64,000 bases of DNA, from the NCBI GenBank assembly GCA_035356615.1, contig DAOQSN010000001.1, positions 248,001 through 312,000 on the forward strand, given 5' to 3'. This document shows, piece after piece, positions 51,877-60,154 of the stretch. Source of the stretch: JAKQDH01 sp029558835. GTDB taxonomy: Bacteria > Planctomycetota > Phycisphaerae > UBA1845. Below the pieces are notes generated by a model. That model did no database searches and was not told the origin of the DNA. It saw only the letters and a list, made by a program, of their open reading frames with translations. Each line of letters opens with the position of its first letter. Position 1 is the first letter of the stretch. The translations under genes and the position numbers were made by a program.

Positions 51877-53556
51877 ATGGCAACGAAACTGGTGATCGTC
51901 GGCGGCGTGGCGGCCGGGGCGGCCGCCGCCACGCGGGCCCGCCGGCTCGATGAGTTCGCGGACATCATCATCTTCGAGCGCAGCGGGTATGTCTCGTTCG
52001 CCAGTTGCGGCCTGCCGTATCACGTTGGCAGGATCATCCCCCGCCGCGCGAGCCTGCTGATCACCTCGCCCGAGCGGTTCCGGGAGTGGTTCAATATCGA
52101 CGTGCGCGTGCGGCACGAGGTGTTGAGCATCGACCGCGTCGCCCGACGCGTTCGCGTACGGGATCTGGAGTCGGGACGGGAATTCGATGAACCGTATGAC
52201 AAGTTGATTCTTACGCCGGGCGCCTCCGCCGTCGTGCCGCCCATCGACGGCAGCGCCAGCAGGAACGTCTTCGTGCTGCGCACCATCGAGGACATGGATG
52301 CGCTGAACGCCTACCTCGACGAGCGCCCGGTCCGCCGCGTGGCCGTCGTCGGCGCGGGTTTCATCGGGCTGGAGGCGACGGAGTGTCTGTGTCAACGTGG
52401 GCTCGAAGTGGACCTCATCGAGCTGCTCCCCCAGGTGTTGCCGCCGCTGGATGCCGACCTGGCGCCGCTGGTGGAAAGCCACCTGCGCGCCCACGGCGTG
52501 CGCCTGCACTTGGGAGCGGGACTGGAGTCGTTTGCGCTTGAAAACGGCCATGTGGCGGCCGTCGGAACGCGCGCTGGCCGAAGCATCCCCACGGATGCCG
52601 TCCTGGTCAGCGTCGGCGTCCGTCCCAACAACCGCCTGGCCCGCGACGCGGGGCTGGAGCTTACCGAACGCGGCGCCATCCGCGTCAACGACCGCCTGGA
52701 GACGAGCGACCCGAGCATCCTGGCCGCCGGCGACGTGATCGAAGCGGTCCACGCCGTGACGGGTGTTCCCGTCTCAGTTCCCCTGGCCGGCCCGGCCGCC
52801 AGGCAGGGACGGTTGGCGGGCCAGCGTGCCGTCGGGTTCGAGGGCCCGCCGGCCGCCCGCGTGGCCGGTACCGCTATCGTCGAGGTGTTCGATCTGGTCG
52901 TCGCCGTAACCGGTCTCGGTCTCCAGGCCGCCAGGCGCGCCGGCCCGCCTTGCGCGCAGATCATCGCCCGGCGCCTGCACCACGTGGACTACTACCCCGG
53001 CGCGCAGCCGATGACCATCAAGCTCGTCTACGCCCCCGATACAGGCCGGCTACTGGGCGGGCAGATCGTCGGCGGGGCGGGAGTGGACCGCCGGATCGAC
53101 GTGCTGGCCACCGCGCTCCACTTCGGGGGGACCGTGGACGACGTGGCGGACCTGGACCTGGCCTACGCGCCGCAGTTCGGGGCCGCGAAGGACCCGGTGG
53201 TCGTGGCCGCTCAGATCGCTCAGAACGAACGTTCGGGGCTGATCCAGCACGTGGACCCCGCCGAGCTGGAGGGCCTCTGCCGAGACGGGGCCCAGCTTGT
53301 GGACGCTCGGCCGGCCGCTGCGGCCGCCAGTTCCGGTGCCATCCCGGGGGCCGTGCAGATTCCGATGGCCACACTCCGGCAGCGCCTCGAAACGCTGGAC
53401 CGCAGCCGGCCGGTGGTCCTGTACTGTGACGTCGGATACACGAGCTACCTGGCGGCCCGGGTCCTGCGGCAGCGGGGTTTCCCGAGGGTGTACAACCTGG
53501 CCGGTGGCTTCCGCTGGTACGTCGCTCGTGGGCTGCCCGTGGTCAGCACCGGCTGA
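51877..53556 (+). CDS. FAD-dependent CoA-disulfide-reductase-like enzyme with C-terminal rhodanese domain
   Basis: A 559-residue flavoprotein. FAD binding GGVAAGAAAATRARR (9-23), the active-site C44 in SFASCGLPYHVG, NAD(P)H binding VVGAGFIGLEATE (~156-168), and SILAAGDVIE follow pyridine-nucleotide disulfide reductases with a single active cysteine, as in CoA-disulfide reductase and NADH persulfide reductase. The dimerisation domain is followed by a rhodanese domain with C517 in YCDVGYTSY. The fusion is known in persulfide/CoA-SSH reductases and suggests sulfane sulfur reduction. A GGAGAAAAG ribosome-binding site precedes the ATG. It stands alone. Confidence 0.9.
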   Translation: MATKLVIVGGVAAGAAAATRARRLDEFADIIIFERSGYVSFASCGLPYHVGRIIPRRASLLITSPERFREWFNIDVRVRHEVLSIDRVARRVRVRDLESGREFDEPYDKLILTPGASAVVPPIDGSASRNVFVLRTIEDMDALNAYLDERPVRRVAVVGAGFIGLEATECLCQRGLEVDLIELLPQVLPPLDADLAPLVESHLRAHGVRLHLGAGLESFALENGHVAAVGTRAGRSIPTDAVLVSVGVRPNNRLARDAGLELTERGAIRVNDRLETSDPSILAAGDVIEAVHAVTGVPVSVPLAGPAARQGRLAGQRAVGFEGPPAARVAGTAIVEVFDLVVAVTGLGLQAARRAGPPCAQIIARRLHHVDYYPGAQPMTIKLVYAPDTGRLLGGQIVGGAGVDRRIDVLATALHFGGTVDDVADLDLAYAPQFGAAKDPVVVAAQIAQNERSGLIQHVDPAELEGLCRDGAQLVDARPAAAAASSGAIPGAVQIPMATLRQRLETLDRSRPVVLYCDVGYTSYLAARVLRQRGFPRVYNLAGGFRWYVARGLPVVSTG

Positions 53557-54070
53557 CTGGCCCGCCGGGGACTACCGGCACCATTTCGGTGCCGAATCGG
53601 CTTCGGGAACCTCGTCTAACCCCTGTCGGCGGGTCTGGCAGCCATCGGACGGACCCTGACGCCGGACCGAGAGCCTCGCGACGACTCCTTCTGGTGGCAC
53701 CCGTCGGCCGGCGGGCGGCCGAGGCCACTTCTGCGACCGCCTGCTTGGGGTCCGCTGCCCGGATCGCGGTATCGGTTCCGCCCCCCCCTGGCACCTCAAT
53801 CCACTGTCCAGTGCGACCGCTGCCCGCACGCCAGTTCGCCTCAAGATTTTCTCACCTGACCGCCGATACAACGCTCGCCGAACATGGTAAGTTACCCAGA
53901 TTGACATTCCAGATCACATGCGTGTTAATCTGCGTATTTATCTGGACATGCCGGGTTGGATTCCGGCAGTAAGGCAGAAACGTGTCGGACCGCTCCGGGA
54001 CCGGGCAGGAGGCCCAAACCCGATGTGAGGGCCTCCCGTAGTCTGGTCCGCGTCAACAGGGAGTGTGCCG
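53557..54070. other. Gap with promoter-like AT-rich stretch
   Basis: A 514-bp region with no gene. Its 3' half (about 53840-53950) is relatively AT-rich and contains the promoter candidate at 53901. No cobalamin riboswitch was recognised by eye. Confidence 0.5.
53901..53929 (+). promoter_or_regulatory. Candidate promoter for the corrinoid-type protein
   Basis: A perfect -35 TTGACA (53901-53906) with a 17-bp spacer and GTTAAT (53924-53929) as a 4-of-6 -10 box, about 140 bp before the start codon. Confidence 0.5.
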
Positions 54071-54814
54071 ATGCCAGTGTCGCCGACGATCGAGCATTAT
54101 GTGCGGTTGCTGCTTGCGGGGGACCGGGCCGGGTGTCGGAGCTTCGTTCGCGAGCAGGTGGGGAAGGCGAGTGATGTCACCGAGGTTTACACAGAGCTGC
54201 TCTGGCCGACCATGGAGCAGCTCGACCGGCTGTACCGGGCAGACCGGATCAACGCCGCGGCCGAGCATATGGCTACCCGCATCAACCGCTGCATTGCAGA
54301 CCAAGTGCAACTGGCCTTGCCACAGGGCGTCCCGAACGGGCGGCGACTGCTGATCGCCTGTGCGGAGGGGGAACCGGAGGAACTGGGGGCCCAGATGTGC
54401 GCGGACCTGTTTGAGGTCCGCGGGTGGGAGGTGTATTTCCTGGGCGGAGGGGTTCCCAACGACGAAATCCTGAGTCTGGTCGGGCAATTGCGGCCGGACG
54501 TCCTGCTGATCTTCGGCACCCAGCCGGGGGGTGTGCCCGGCGTGCGTCGCCTGATTGACCTGCTGCATGAGGTGGGGGCCAATCCGACCATGAACGTGCT
54601 GGTTTCCGGGGGTGTCTTCGCGCGGGCGGATGGGCTCTGGAAGGAGGTCAACGCCGACCTGTTTGCCCGTACGGCGAAGGAGGCGATTCCGCTGGCGGAG
54701 AAGGCCCTCCCGCGCGAGCCGGGGACGCGGTCGGCCGGACCGGTCAAGCGCCGCCGCCGCCGGCGTCGCCCGCCACTGCTGGCGGACGAGCCGGATGCCG
54801 CCCTGACTCACTGA
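54071..54814 (+). CDS. B12-binding-domain protein lacking the cobalt-ligand His
   Basis: A 247-residue protein with the helical cap (residues 10-85: YTELLWPTMEQLDRLYRADR) and Rossmann part (91-215) of cobalamin-binding proteins. At the place of the DxHxxG motif it has G100-E101-P102-E103-E104-L105-G106, so both Asp and the lower-ligand His are replaced. The wording CAEGEPEELGAQM is closest to the light-sensing CarH-type EGExHELG pattern. The later LFGTQPGG and LVSGGVF loops are kept. The tail has K226 followed by seven arginines, which could bind nucleic acid. AGGGAG lies 7 nt ahead of the ATG. No DNA-binding domain is fused; a regulatory role is inference. Confidence 0.72.
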   Translation: MPVSPTIEHYVRLLLAGDRAGCRSFVREQVGKASDVTEVYTELLWPTMEQLDRLYRADRINAAAEHMATRINRCIADQVQLALPQGVPNGRRLLIACAEGEPEELGAQMCADLFEVRGWEVYFLGGGVPNDEILSLVGQLRPDVLLIFGTQPGGVPGVRRLIDLLHEVGANPTMNVLVSGGVFARADGLWKEVNADLFARTAKEAIPLAEKALPREPGTRSAGPVKRRRRRRRPPLLADEPDAALTH

Positions 54815-54885
54815 GACTCAAGCCCCCGGTCTCACCGACCCGTCGCAGAACCCCGGGGTCGCAGCGCCGGTCTCGAAAGCCGGTG

Positions 54886-54930
54886 CGTCGGGCCGCCCGA
54901 CGCCGGCCGCCGGGGGCCGACGCTACCTCT
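54886..54930 (+). repeat. CGTCGGCC-family hairpin, copy 2
   Basis: GGCCGCCCGACGCCGGCCGC then GGGGGCCGACGCTACCTCTT, aligning with the minus-strand sequence at 31925-31968. It lies between the corrinoid-type gene and HU. Confidence 0.6.
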
Positions 54931-54996
54931 TCAACGGCACCGCCGGGCGCACGGGGGCGAAATGCGGCATTTTCCCGATAATTCCCGACAGAACGC

Positions 54997-55025
54997 TTGA
55001 TTACCGGACGTGCCCCGCATAGATT
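54997..55025 (+). promoter_or_regulatory. Candidate promoter for the HU gene
   Basis: TTGATT (54997-55002) and TAGATT (55020-55025), each 4-5 of 6 to consensus, with an ideal 17-bp spacer, ~55 bp before the start codon. Confidence 0.5.
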
Positions 55026-55080
55026 CGTCCGGAAATCTCCGGTAGGAGACGGCGCGGTTTTGAGGAAAGGAAACCGAAGA

Positions 55081-55413
55081 ATGGCTAAGAAAGCAGCAAG
55101 CAAGACGGCGGGAAAGCCTCGCCCCAAGAGCGAGGTGTATCGGGAGATTGCACAGACGGTCGGCGTGGCGCGGAAAGACGTGGCCGGCGTGTTCGACGCG
55201 CTCAGCAGCCTGATCAAGAAGGACCTCTCCAAGCGCGGCCCCGGCATCTTCACCATCCCGGGGCTGGTGAAGATCAAGGTGGTGAGCAAGCCGGCCACCA
55301 AGGCACGCCAGGGTGTCAACCCGTTCACCGGTGAGACGATGATGTTCAAGGCCAAGCCGGCGCGTCGGGTGGTCAAAGCGCAGGCATTGAAGGGCCTCAA
55401 GGCCATGGTCTGA
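55081..55413 (+). CDS. HU-family nucleoid DNA-binding protein
   Basis: A 110-residue HU/IHF-like protein. A Lys/Ala-rich head (MAKKAASKTAGKPRPK) precedes the HU core: SEVYREIAQTVGVARKDVAG, GPGIFTIPGLVKIKVV and the DNA-intercalating arm ARQGVNPFTGETMMF, ending AKPARRVVKAQALKGLK. The family binds and bends DNA to compact the chromosome. The basic head is an extension over the 90-residue E. coli protein. GAGGAAAGG is the ribosome-binding site, and a terminator-like hairpin follows. Confidence 0.94.
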   Translation: MAKKAASKTAGKPRPKSEVYREIAQTVGVARKDVAGVFDALSSLIKKDLSKRGPGIFTIPGLVKIKVVSKPATKARQGVNPFTGETMMFKAKPARRVVKAQALKGLKAMV

Positions 55414-55483
55414 CCCAGAAGCGGGAGCCGTTCCGCCGTCGCTTCGACGGCCAACCCACGGGTGGAACGCGCCGCAACCATGC

Positions 55484-55526
55484 GGGCGACGTCGGGCCGT
55501 GCTGCGGTCCCACGTCGCCCTTCTTC
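55484..55526 (+). terminator. Candidate Rho-independent terminator after HU
   Basis: GGGCGACGT (55484-55492) pairs with ACGTCGCCC (55512-55520), followed by TTCTTC. The loop is 19 nt, which is long, so efficiency is uncertain. Confidence 0.55.
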
Positions 55527-55604
55527 ATGGGCGGCGGACGCCTTCCGCGCCGCGCCATCGTGCCACAGCGTGACACCTCTTCGCCGCGCGCACGGGAGAT
55601 CGCA

Positions 55605-56579
55605 TCAGCCGGCCGCGGCGAGCCGCTCCAGGACCGCCTGACGCAGCAGCGGCAGCAGGATCTCGTGCTGACCCACGACTTCGTGGCCATGCCCTGCCGC
55701 GACGGGGCGGGTCACCACGTTGGCATGCGGGCGGTAGTGGCGGATCATGTCGAAGTTGGCCGTCACCAGCGCGTCGAGGTCGGCGCCGAGATTGCGCGCG
55801 ACCGAGACCGCCTTGAGAAACACCTCGGGGAGAATCACCGCCGAGCCGATGTTGAGCCACACGCCGCCGGCGCCGCCGGCGGTGGCCGCCCCGAGGTCAC
55901 CGACCACGGCGCAGAGCAGTCGGAAGTCATGCATACTGGCCGCCCCCCACGCGGCACCATCGGCACCCGCCGACATGTGTACGGTGTCGGTCCCCAGCGC
56001 CACGTGCACGGTCGCGGGAATACCCACGTCAGCCGCGGTAGCAAGAATGCTCGCCTCGGCGTGCGGGACGCGTTGTGTCAACAGCAGTCTCCCCACGGCC
56101 GTGCCCAAACCGACCTGCACCTGCCGCGCCCATGACACGGCCTCGTCGAAGAAGTCCATCGTCTCGCGCACCATGCCGAAGGTACCGTCGCGGATGGTAG
56201 GGGCCACGTCCTCGCTGGTTTCGCCGAGGGTAGCGATTTCGACGTCGTGAATGGCCGTCGCACCGTTGCAGGCGACCGCACGCACGATGCCCCGCCGAAT
56301 CAGGTCGACGATGACGGGCCCGCAGCCGACCTTGACGACGTGGGCCCCCAGGGCGGCCACGATGGGGCGATTCGCCCTCACCGCCTGCACCATCGCCGCC
56401 ACCACGCTACGGAGGGCGGCCGCACCCAGGACATCCGGCAGCGAGTCGATCAGTTCGGCAGCCGAGGCGCCCGGCTCCGGCAAACGCGCTGCCTGGCGGA
56501 GGGCGGCCTTGTGCTGCCGCTGCCGGATGCTGTAGGTACGGATGCGCCGCGGATCGATCGGCTCATAGGCATTGGTCAT
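55605..56579 (-). CDS. Deoxyhypusine-synthase-like protein
   Basis: A 324-residue Rossmann-type protein with the strings VKVGCGPVIVDLIRRG, VACNGATAIHDVEIATLGET and SEDVAPTIRDGTFGMVRETM, which I associate with the DHS-like superfamily found in bacteria and archaea. In the true eukaryotic enzyme a Lys receives butylamine from spermidine; I cannot identify that Lys with confidence here. A later ILPEVFLKAVSVARNL segment supports the fold. Bacteria lack eIF5A, so the activity would differ, such as homospermidine-synthase-like chemistry. It follows lpxK by 21 bp on the same strand, suggesting one operon. Confidence 0.5.
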   Translation of the reverse strand: MTNAYEPIDPRRIRTYSIRQRQHKAALRQAARLPEPGASAAELIDSLPDVLGAAALRSVVAAMVQAVRANRPIVAALGAHVVKVGCGPVIVDLIRRGIVRAVACNGATAIHDVEIATLGETSEDVAPTIRDGTFGMVRETMDFFDEAVSWARQVQVGLGTAVGRLLLTQRVPHAEASILATAADVGIPATVHVALGTDTVHMSAGADGAAWGAASMHDFRLLCAVVGDLGAATAGGAGGVWLNIGSAVILPEVFLKAVSVARNLGADLDALVTANFDMIRHYRPHANVVTRPVAAGHGHEVVGQHEILLPLLRQAVLERLAAAG

Positions 56580-56600
56580 GGGCAACTCATCCCGTGCTGG

Positions 56601-57725
56601 TCACGCGTCTCGGTCAAGGGGGACGGGACCCCCGCCGAGAGGGGCATCCCGCCGCGCGCACGACTCGCGCAGCATCCGATCCAGAACGGTCCCGCCGTCG
56701 CCGAGGAAGTCGATGGCCACGCGGACGACGCCCGCGCGCGCGGCCGGTGTCTGCGGCAGACCGGCCAGCTTGACCGCGTCTTTCTCCGTCGTCAGCAGCA
56801 GGTCAAACGGTGGGAACCTGCCCGGCTTCAACAAGTCCAACAGGTCATGCGTGCGGTACTGATGATGGTCCGGCCACCATTGCCGCCCCACCACTGTGAT
56901 CCCCAGCGTCCGCACGGTGGTCAGGAACGGGTCGGGGTTGCCGATGCCGGCGAACACGACCGCACGCTGACCGGCCAGGTCGGGCAGGGGCGTGCCGTCG
57001 AGCTGCTCCACTCCCGTTACACGATGGCGACACTGGAGGTGGGTCGCCTGGGGAGCCAAGACGCGCACCCGCGCGTCGAGCTGCTCCAATTCGTGCCGGG
57101 CGACCTGGTCGGCACGGCTGATCACGATCACATCGGCCCGACGCAGGGCGGAAGGCGGCTCGCGGAGCAACCCCCGGGGCAGCAGGTACCCGAAGCCGAA
57201 CGGACAGGTGGCGTCGATCAGGACGATGTCCAGGTCGCGGGCAAGGCGGCGATGCTGGAAGCCGTCATCGAGGACGATGGTGTCGGCACCGTAGTTCTCG
57301 TGGGCGTCCAGGGCGGCCCGCACCCGGTCGGGGTCGGCCAGGCAAGTGACGGTCGGGCAGTGTCGCTGGATAAGGCGTTGCTCGTCGTTGGGTTCGTCGC
57401 CGGCGGCACCGTAGCCGCGGGAAACGACCACCGGGTTACATCCCAGGCGTTCGAGCCGCTGGACCAGGTCGATCACCAACGGCGTCTTGCCGGTACCGCC
57501 GGCCGTCAGGTTGCCGACGCTGAGCACGGGGATGGGCACGATCCGAGGCGCGCCGGGCCGGTCGTAATGGCGGTTGCGCGCACGCACGCCGAGGCCGTAC
57601 AGACCGGCCGCTACGCGCAGGGCGGCGCGCAGCGGCAACGTCCAGGCGCCGGCCTGTCCGGACATGATCTTCCGATACCACAGGTGTGCGGCCATGATTG
57701 CGCTCGCATCTCGTGCGGACCGCAT
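56601..57725 (-). CDS. lpxK: Tetraacyldisaccharide 4'-kinase (lipid A biosynthesis)
   Basis: A 374-residue inner-membrane-associated kinase that phosphorylates the 4'-position of the lipid A precursor. Walker A is GNLTAGGTGKTP (71-82), with an N-terminal hydrophobic helix (~29-45), VLDDGFQHRRLARDLDIVLID (Walker-B-like) and RGLLREPPSALRRADVIVISRAD, all diagnostic. Its presence shows an outer membrane with lipopolysaccharide. An in-frame ATG at 57695 is a possible alternative start. It leads a two-gene run with the DHS-like gene. Confidence 0.95.
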   Translation of the reverse strand: MRSARDASAIMAAHLWYRKIMSGQAGAWTLPLRAALRVAAGLYGLGVRARNRHYDRPGAPRIVPIPVLSVGNLTAGGTGKTPLVIDLVQRLERLGCNPVVVSRGYGAAGDEPNDEQRLIQRHCPTVTCLADPDRVRAALDAHENYGADTIVLDDGFQHRRLARDLDIVLIDATCPFGFGYLLPRGLLREPPSALRRADVIVISRADQVARHELEQLDARVRVLAPQATHLQCRHRVTGVEQLDGTPLPDLAGQRAVVFAGIGNPDPFLTTVRTLGITVVGRQWWPDHHQYRTHDLLDLLKPGRFPPFDLLLTTEKDAVKLAGLPQTPAARAGVVRVAIDFLGDGGTVLDRMLRESCARRDAPLGGGPVPLDRDA

Positions 57726-57754
57726 GATAAGCCGCCGGCCGGCGTGAGGCGAGT

Positions 57755-57802
57755 GTCACAGCGCCCGTGGGTCACAGTGCCCGTGGGTCACAGTGCCCGA
57801 GC
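57755..57802. repeat. Three tandem 16-bp repeats
   Basis: GTCACAGYGCCCGTGG occurs three times head to tail at 57755-57770, 57771-57786 and 57787-57802 (the last ends GAGC). It lies between the lpxK start and the left inverted repeat around the Memo gene. Confidence 0.85.
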
Positions 57803-57820
57803 GCAAGCGGGGGGCACACA

Positions 57821-57909
57821 TGAATGGCGAATGGCGAAGAGCGAATCGCGAATGAAGGAGGGCAACGCCATCCCGATCCGAGCCCGAGCAGAAGCACGGG
57901 GGCTCGGAT
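57821..57909 (+). repeat. Left inverted repeat flanking the Memo gene
   Basis: TGAATGGCGAATGGCGAAGA continuing to about 57859 is followed by ATCCGAGCCC (57876-57885) and its reverse complement GGGCTCGGAT (57900-57909). The first part is repeated in reverse at 59471-59507. Confidence 0.82.
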
Positions 57910-57952
57910 GGGTGGGGCGGCAACGGGTATGGCGGAGGTTCGCTGGGCGGGC

Positions 57953-59194
57953 CTACGTGAACGCCACGGCCGCACAGGTCACGCCGCACTGGCGGGCGTC
58001 GTCCACGGCCTGGTGGTAGCCCAGCAGCGTGCCCAGGCAGCCCGGCAGGGCATGGGCGAGCACGTACATGCATCCCGCGCTGCACACGCGGGTGGGGTTC
58101 TCATCGGCGGCGACGCGAGCGAGGAAGGTCTCCGGATCGTTGGCCTCGAGCGCCTCGATAGCGCGGTGGTCGCGGCGCCGTACCTCCTCCAGCAGGGCAT
58201 CATCAATGTGGTGGGCGTCACCGAACTCCGGGCCAACGTGGCTGAAGTCGGCCCCGGCCACCAGCAGCGTATCCCGGTCATCGCCCGACATCAGGTCGCG
58301 GAGGGCCGCCGCGAACTGCTTCAGACGCACTGCCAGGGACTCGGCGCCAGCGACACCCGCGTGCCCGTCGTCCGCGCCGGCATCGGGCGCGGGAAGGCAG
58401 GGATCAGGGCACAGCATCGGCACGATCTTGAACTTGCCGGCACCGAACACGTACTGCAGCCACGCGACCTGCAACTCGATCGAGTGTTCACGAGCGTGGT
58501 CCAGCTCCGACTCCCGCAAGTTGCCGCAACGCGCCTCGAGTTGTTCCACAAAGGCGGCGTCCGTCTCGGTCGTGCCCAGCGGGGTCGAGAACGACTGCGC
58601 GGTGGCCACCACGAAGCTGCCGCGCCCGAAGTGGTTGGTGCCCAGGATGACGATGCGCTCCGGAGCGGGACGGTCCCGCAGCGTGGCATAGGCGGCCGCG
58701 TAGCACGCGGAACCGCGCGGATAGTCCAGGTGCGGGGCGATGAGGCCGCGGACCACACCCGGAAGACTGCGTACGGGAATGCCCGCGAGCAGGTCGCGGA
58801 ACAGGCTACCGGAGTCATCCTCGATGCCCAGGGCGGCCGCGTGCGGCATCGGGCGCGTGGGACCGCGGCGGTACTCCGCCAGCAGGTCGCGGTAAAACGC
58901 CTCGAACGATGGTCCCTCCAGGAAGTGCGCCTGGTCGAGGTGCTCCAGCAGGGAGTCAAGCGCACCCGGCGCGAGCGCCTGCCCGGACGCCAGCTCGAAG
59001 GTCCTGCAAATCTGGGCGCACGTCCGGGTGCCGTCCATCAGGGCGATCACCAGGGCCGCCGGCTGCGAGACCGACAGGACGACCGGGGAAAGGCCGCTGC
59101 CGTCGCGCAGGCCGATATGCGCCTCGTCGTCGCCGTCGACCGGAAAGGCCTCCAGCGGCCGCAATTGCGGCTTCCAGCTCGGATCAGAGATCAT
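57953..59194 (-). CDS. AmmeMemoRadiSam system protein B (Memo-like), with N-terminal extra domain
   Basis: A 413-residue protein. Residues ~1-110 form a small PqqD-like domain (LRPLEAFPVDGDDEAHIGLR, then LLEHLDQAHFLEG). Residues ~140-413 are Memo-like: IAPHLDYPRG (H155), ILGTNHFGRG (H188), EHSIELQVAWLQ (H237), AGADFSHVGPEFGD and CSAGCMYVL. The His residues form a putative metal site, as in human MEMO1. In bacteria the protein occurs with a radical-SAM enzyme and an AMMECR1-like protein; neither partner is adjacent. ATG 59194 has GGGGGAG 9 nt upstream; TTG 59200 is another possibility. The gene sits between inverted repeats, each about 0.1 kb. Confidence 0.85.
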   Translation of the reverse strand: MISDPSWKPQLRPLEAFPVDGDDEAHIGLRDGSGLSPVVLSVSQPAALVIALMDGTRTCAQICRTFELASGQALAPGALDSLLEHLDQAHFLEGPSFEAFYRDLLAEYRRGPTRPMPHAAALGIEDDSGSLFRDLLAGIPVRSLPGVVRGLIAPHLDYPRGSACYAAAYATLRDRPAPERIVILGTNHFGRGSFVVATAQSFSTPLGTTETDAAFVEQLEARCGNLRESELDHAREHSIELQVAWLQYVFGAGKFKIVPMLCPDPCLPAPDAGADDGHAGVAGAESLAVRLKQFAAALRDLMSGDDRDTLLVAGADFSHVGPEFGDAHHIDDALLEEVRRRDHRAIEALEANDPETFLARVAADENPTRVCSAGCMYVLAHALPGCLGTLLGYHQAVDDARQCGVTCAAVAFT

Positions 59195-59369
59195 CCGCAA
59201 ACTCTCCCCCGGCGTGCCGAAGCCGCACCCTAGTGATGGTCGTCAACCGATCGCCCTCCGGCCCGCTTCGCCGGCCCATTATAGCGCCGCGGTTGGCGGA
59301 CCGCCAGTTCGGTGATTCGGCGACGCACCCGCAACTGTGGGTTTGCTCTCTACTATGTGCGGCTCGCCC

Positions 59370-59507
59370 ACTCGCCTCCGCTCGCGCTCGGACGGGGCGT
59401 GGCACGGGCGTCCCGCCCGTGGTTGGCGACGCACTCGTCTCCGCTCGGGCTCGGTCCCCCGCAGCCCCCCCTTCATTCGCTATTCGCTCTTCGCCATTCG
59501 CCATTCA
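59370..59507 (-). repeat. Right inverted repeat flanking the Memo gene, with nested hairpins
   Basis: CCTCCGCTCGCGCTCGG and TCTCCGCTCGGGCTCGG surround the perfect hairpin CACGGGCG-tcc-CGCCCGTG (59403-59421). Then the reverse of the left element, ending CTTCGCCATTCGCCATTCA, fills 59471-59507. The remaining part of the 59195-59514 gap holds nothing recognisable. Confidence 0.8.
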
Positions 59508-59514
59508 GTGCAGC

Positions 59515-59985
59515 TCAGCCGCGCCGCAGCTTCTTGATGGCGGCGACGGCCAGGCGGTCGCACTCCTCGTTCTCGGGGTGTCCGGCGTGCCCGCGAACGT
59601 GCTCGAAGGTGACTTCATGCCGTTGACAGAGTTCATGCAGAGTCTGCCACAGGTCCACGCTCTTCACGGGCGCCGAAGTAGGCTTGGGGCCGCGCCGCCA
59701 GTTGTGACGCAGCCAGCCGTGAATCCAGTCGGACATGCCGCGGACAAGGTACTCGCTGTCACTGACGACGTGGACCCGCCGACGTGGGGTCGGCTTCACC
59801 GCGCGCAGGCCCTCGATGGCGGCCAGCAGTTCCATGCGGTTGTTGGTCGTGTCGGGTTCGCCACCGGAGAGGCGTTTCTCGCGGCCGGTGCGGGGATGAC
59901 GCAAGATGGCCGCCCAGCCGCCCGGGCCGGGGTTGCCCTGGCAGGCACCATCGGTGTAGATGATGACGTCGGGCGGCGTGCTCAC
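59515..59985 (-). CDS. rnhA: Ribonuclease HI
   Basis: A 156-residue enzyme that cuts RNA in RNA-DNA hybrids. The four catalytic acids are D12 (YTDGACQGNPGPGGW), E52 (NRMELLAAI), D76 (SDSEYLVRG) and D143 (NEECDRLA), plus H133 in VRGHAGHP. The length matches E. coli RNase HI. The start is unclear: GTG 59985 fits the family N-terminus, GTG 59994 is also possible, and neither has a strong ribosome-binding site. The stop is directly beside the right inverted repeat of the Memo locus. Confidence 0.92.
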   Translation of the reverse strand: MSTPPDVIIYTDGACQGNPGPGGWAAILRHPRTGREKRLSGGEPDTTNNRMELLAAIEGLRAVKPTPRRRVHVVSDSEYLVRGMSDWIHGWLRHNWRRGPKPTSAPVKSVDLWQTLHELCQRHEVTFEHVRGHAGHPENEECDRLAVAAIKKLRRG

Positions 59986-60036
59986 GACGGCCACATAGCC
60001 CCATCTCTCGAGAAAACCCAGGAGCCGCGCGGGGGG

Positions 60037-60130
60037 GCATGGCCAAGCACAGCGCCGCCATGCGCGCCCCGACGAGGCTAGGTCTTCGCCACCCATGCCG
60101 GCGCCTTCGGCTTGGGCATGCCACCCCCCC
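60037..60130 (+). repeat. Dispersed ~100-bp palindromic element, copy 5 of 5
   Basis: It starts GGCATGGCCAAGCACAGCGC and ends GCGCCTTCGGCTTGGGCATG-CCACC. It lies between the rnhA start and the PmtA-like gene stop. Confidence 0.8.
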
Positions 60131-60154
60131 GGTGTCCCGTTGGCGCTGTCCTAT

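Noticed and set aside
53557..54070. Cobalamin riboswitch upstream of the corrinoid-type gene
   Set aside because: No B12-box-like conserved core was recognised by eye; a covariance search would be decisive.
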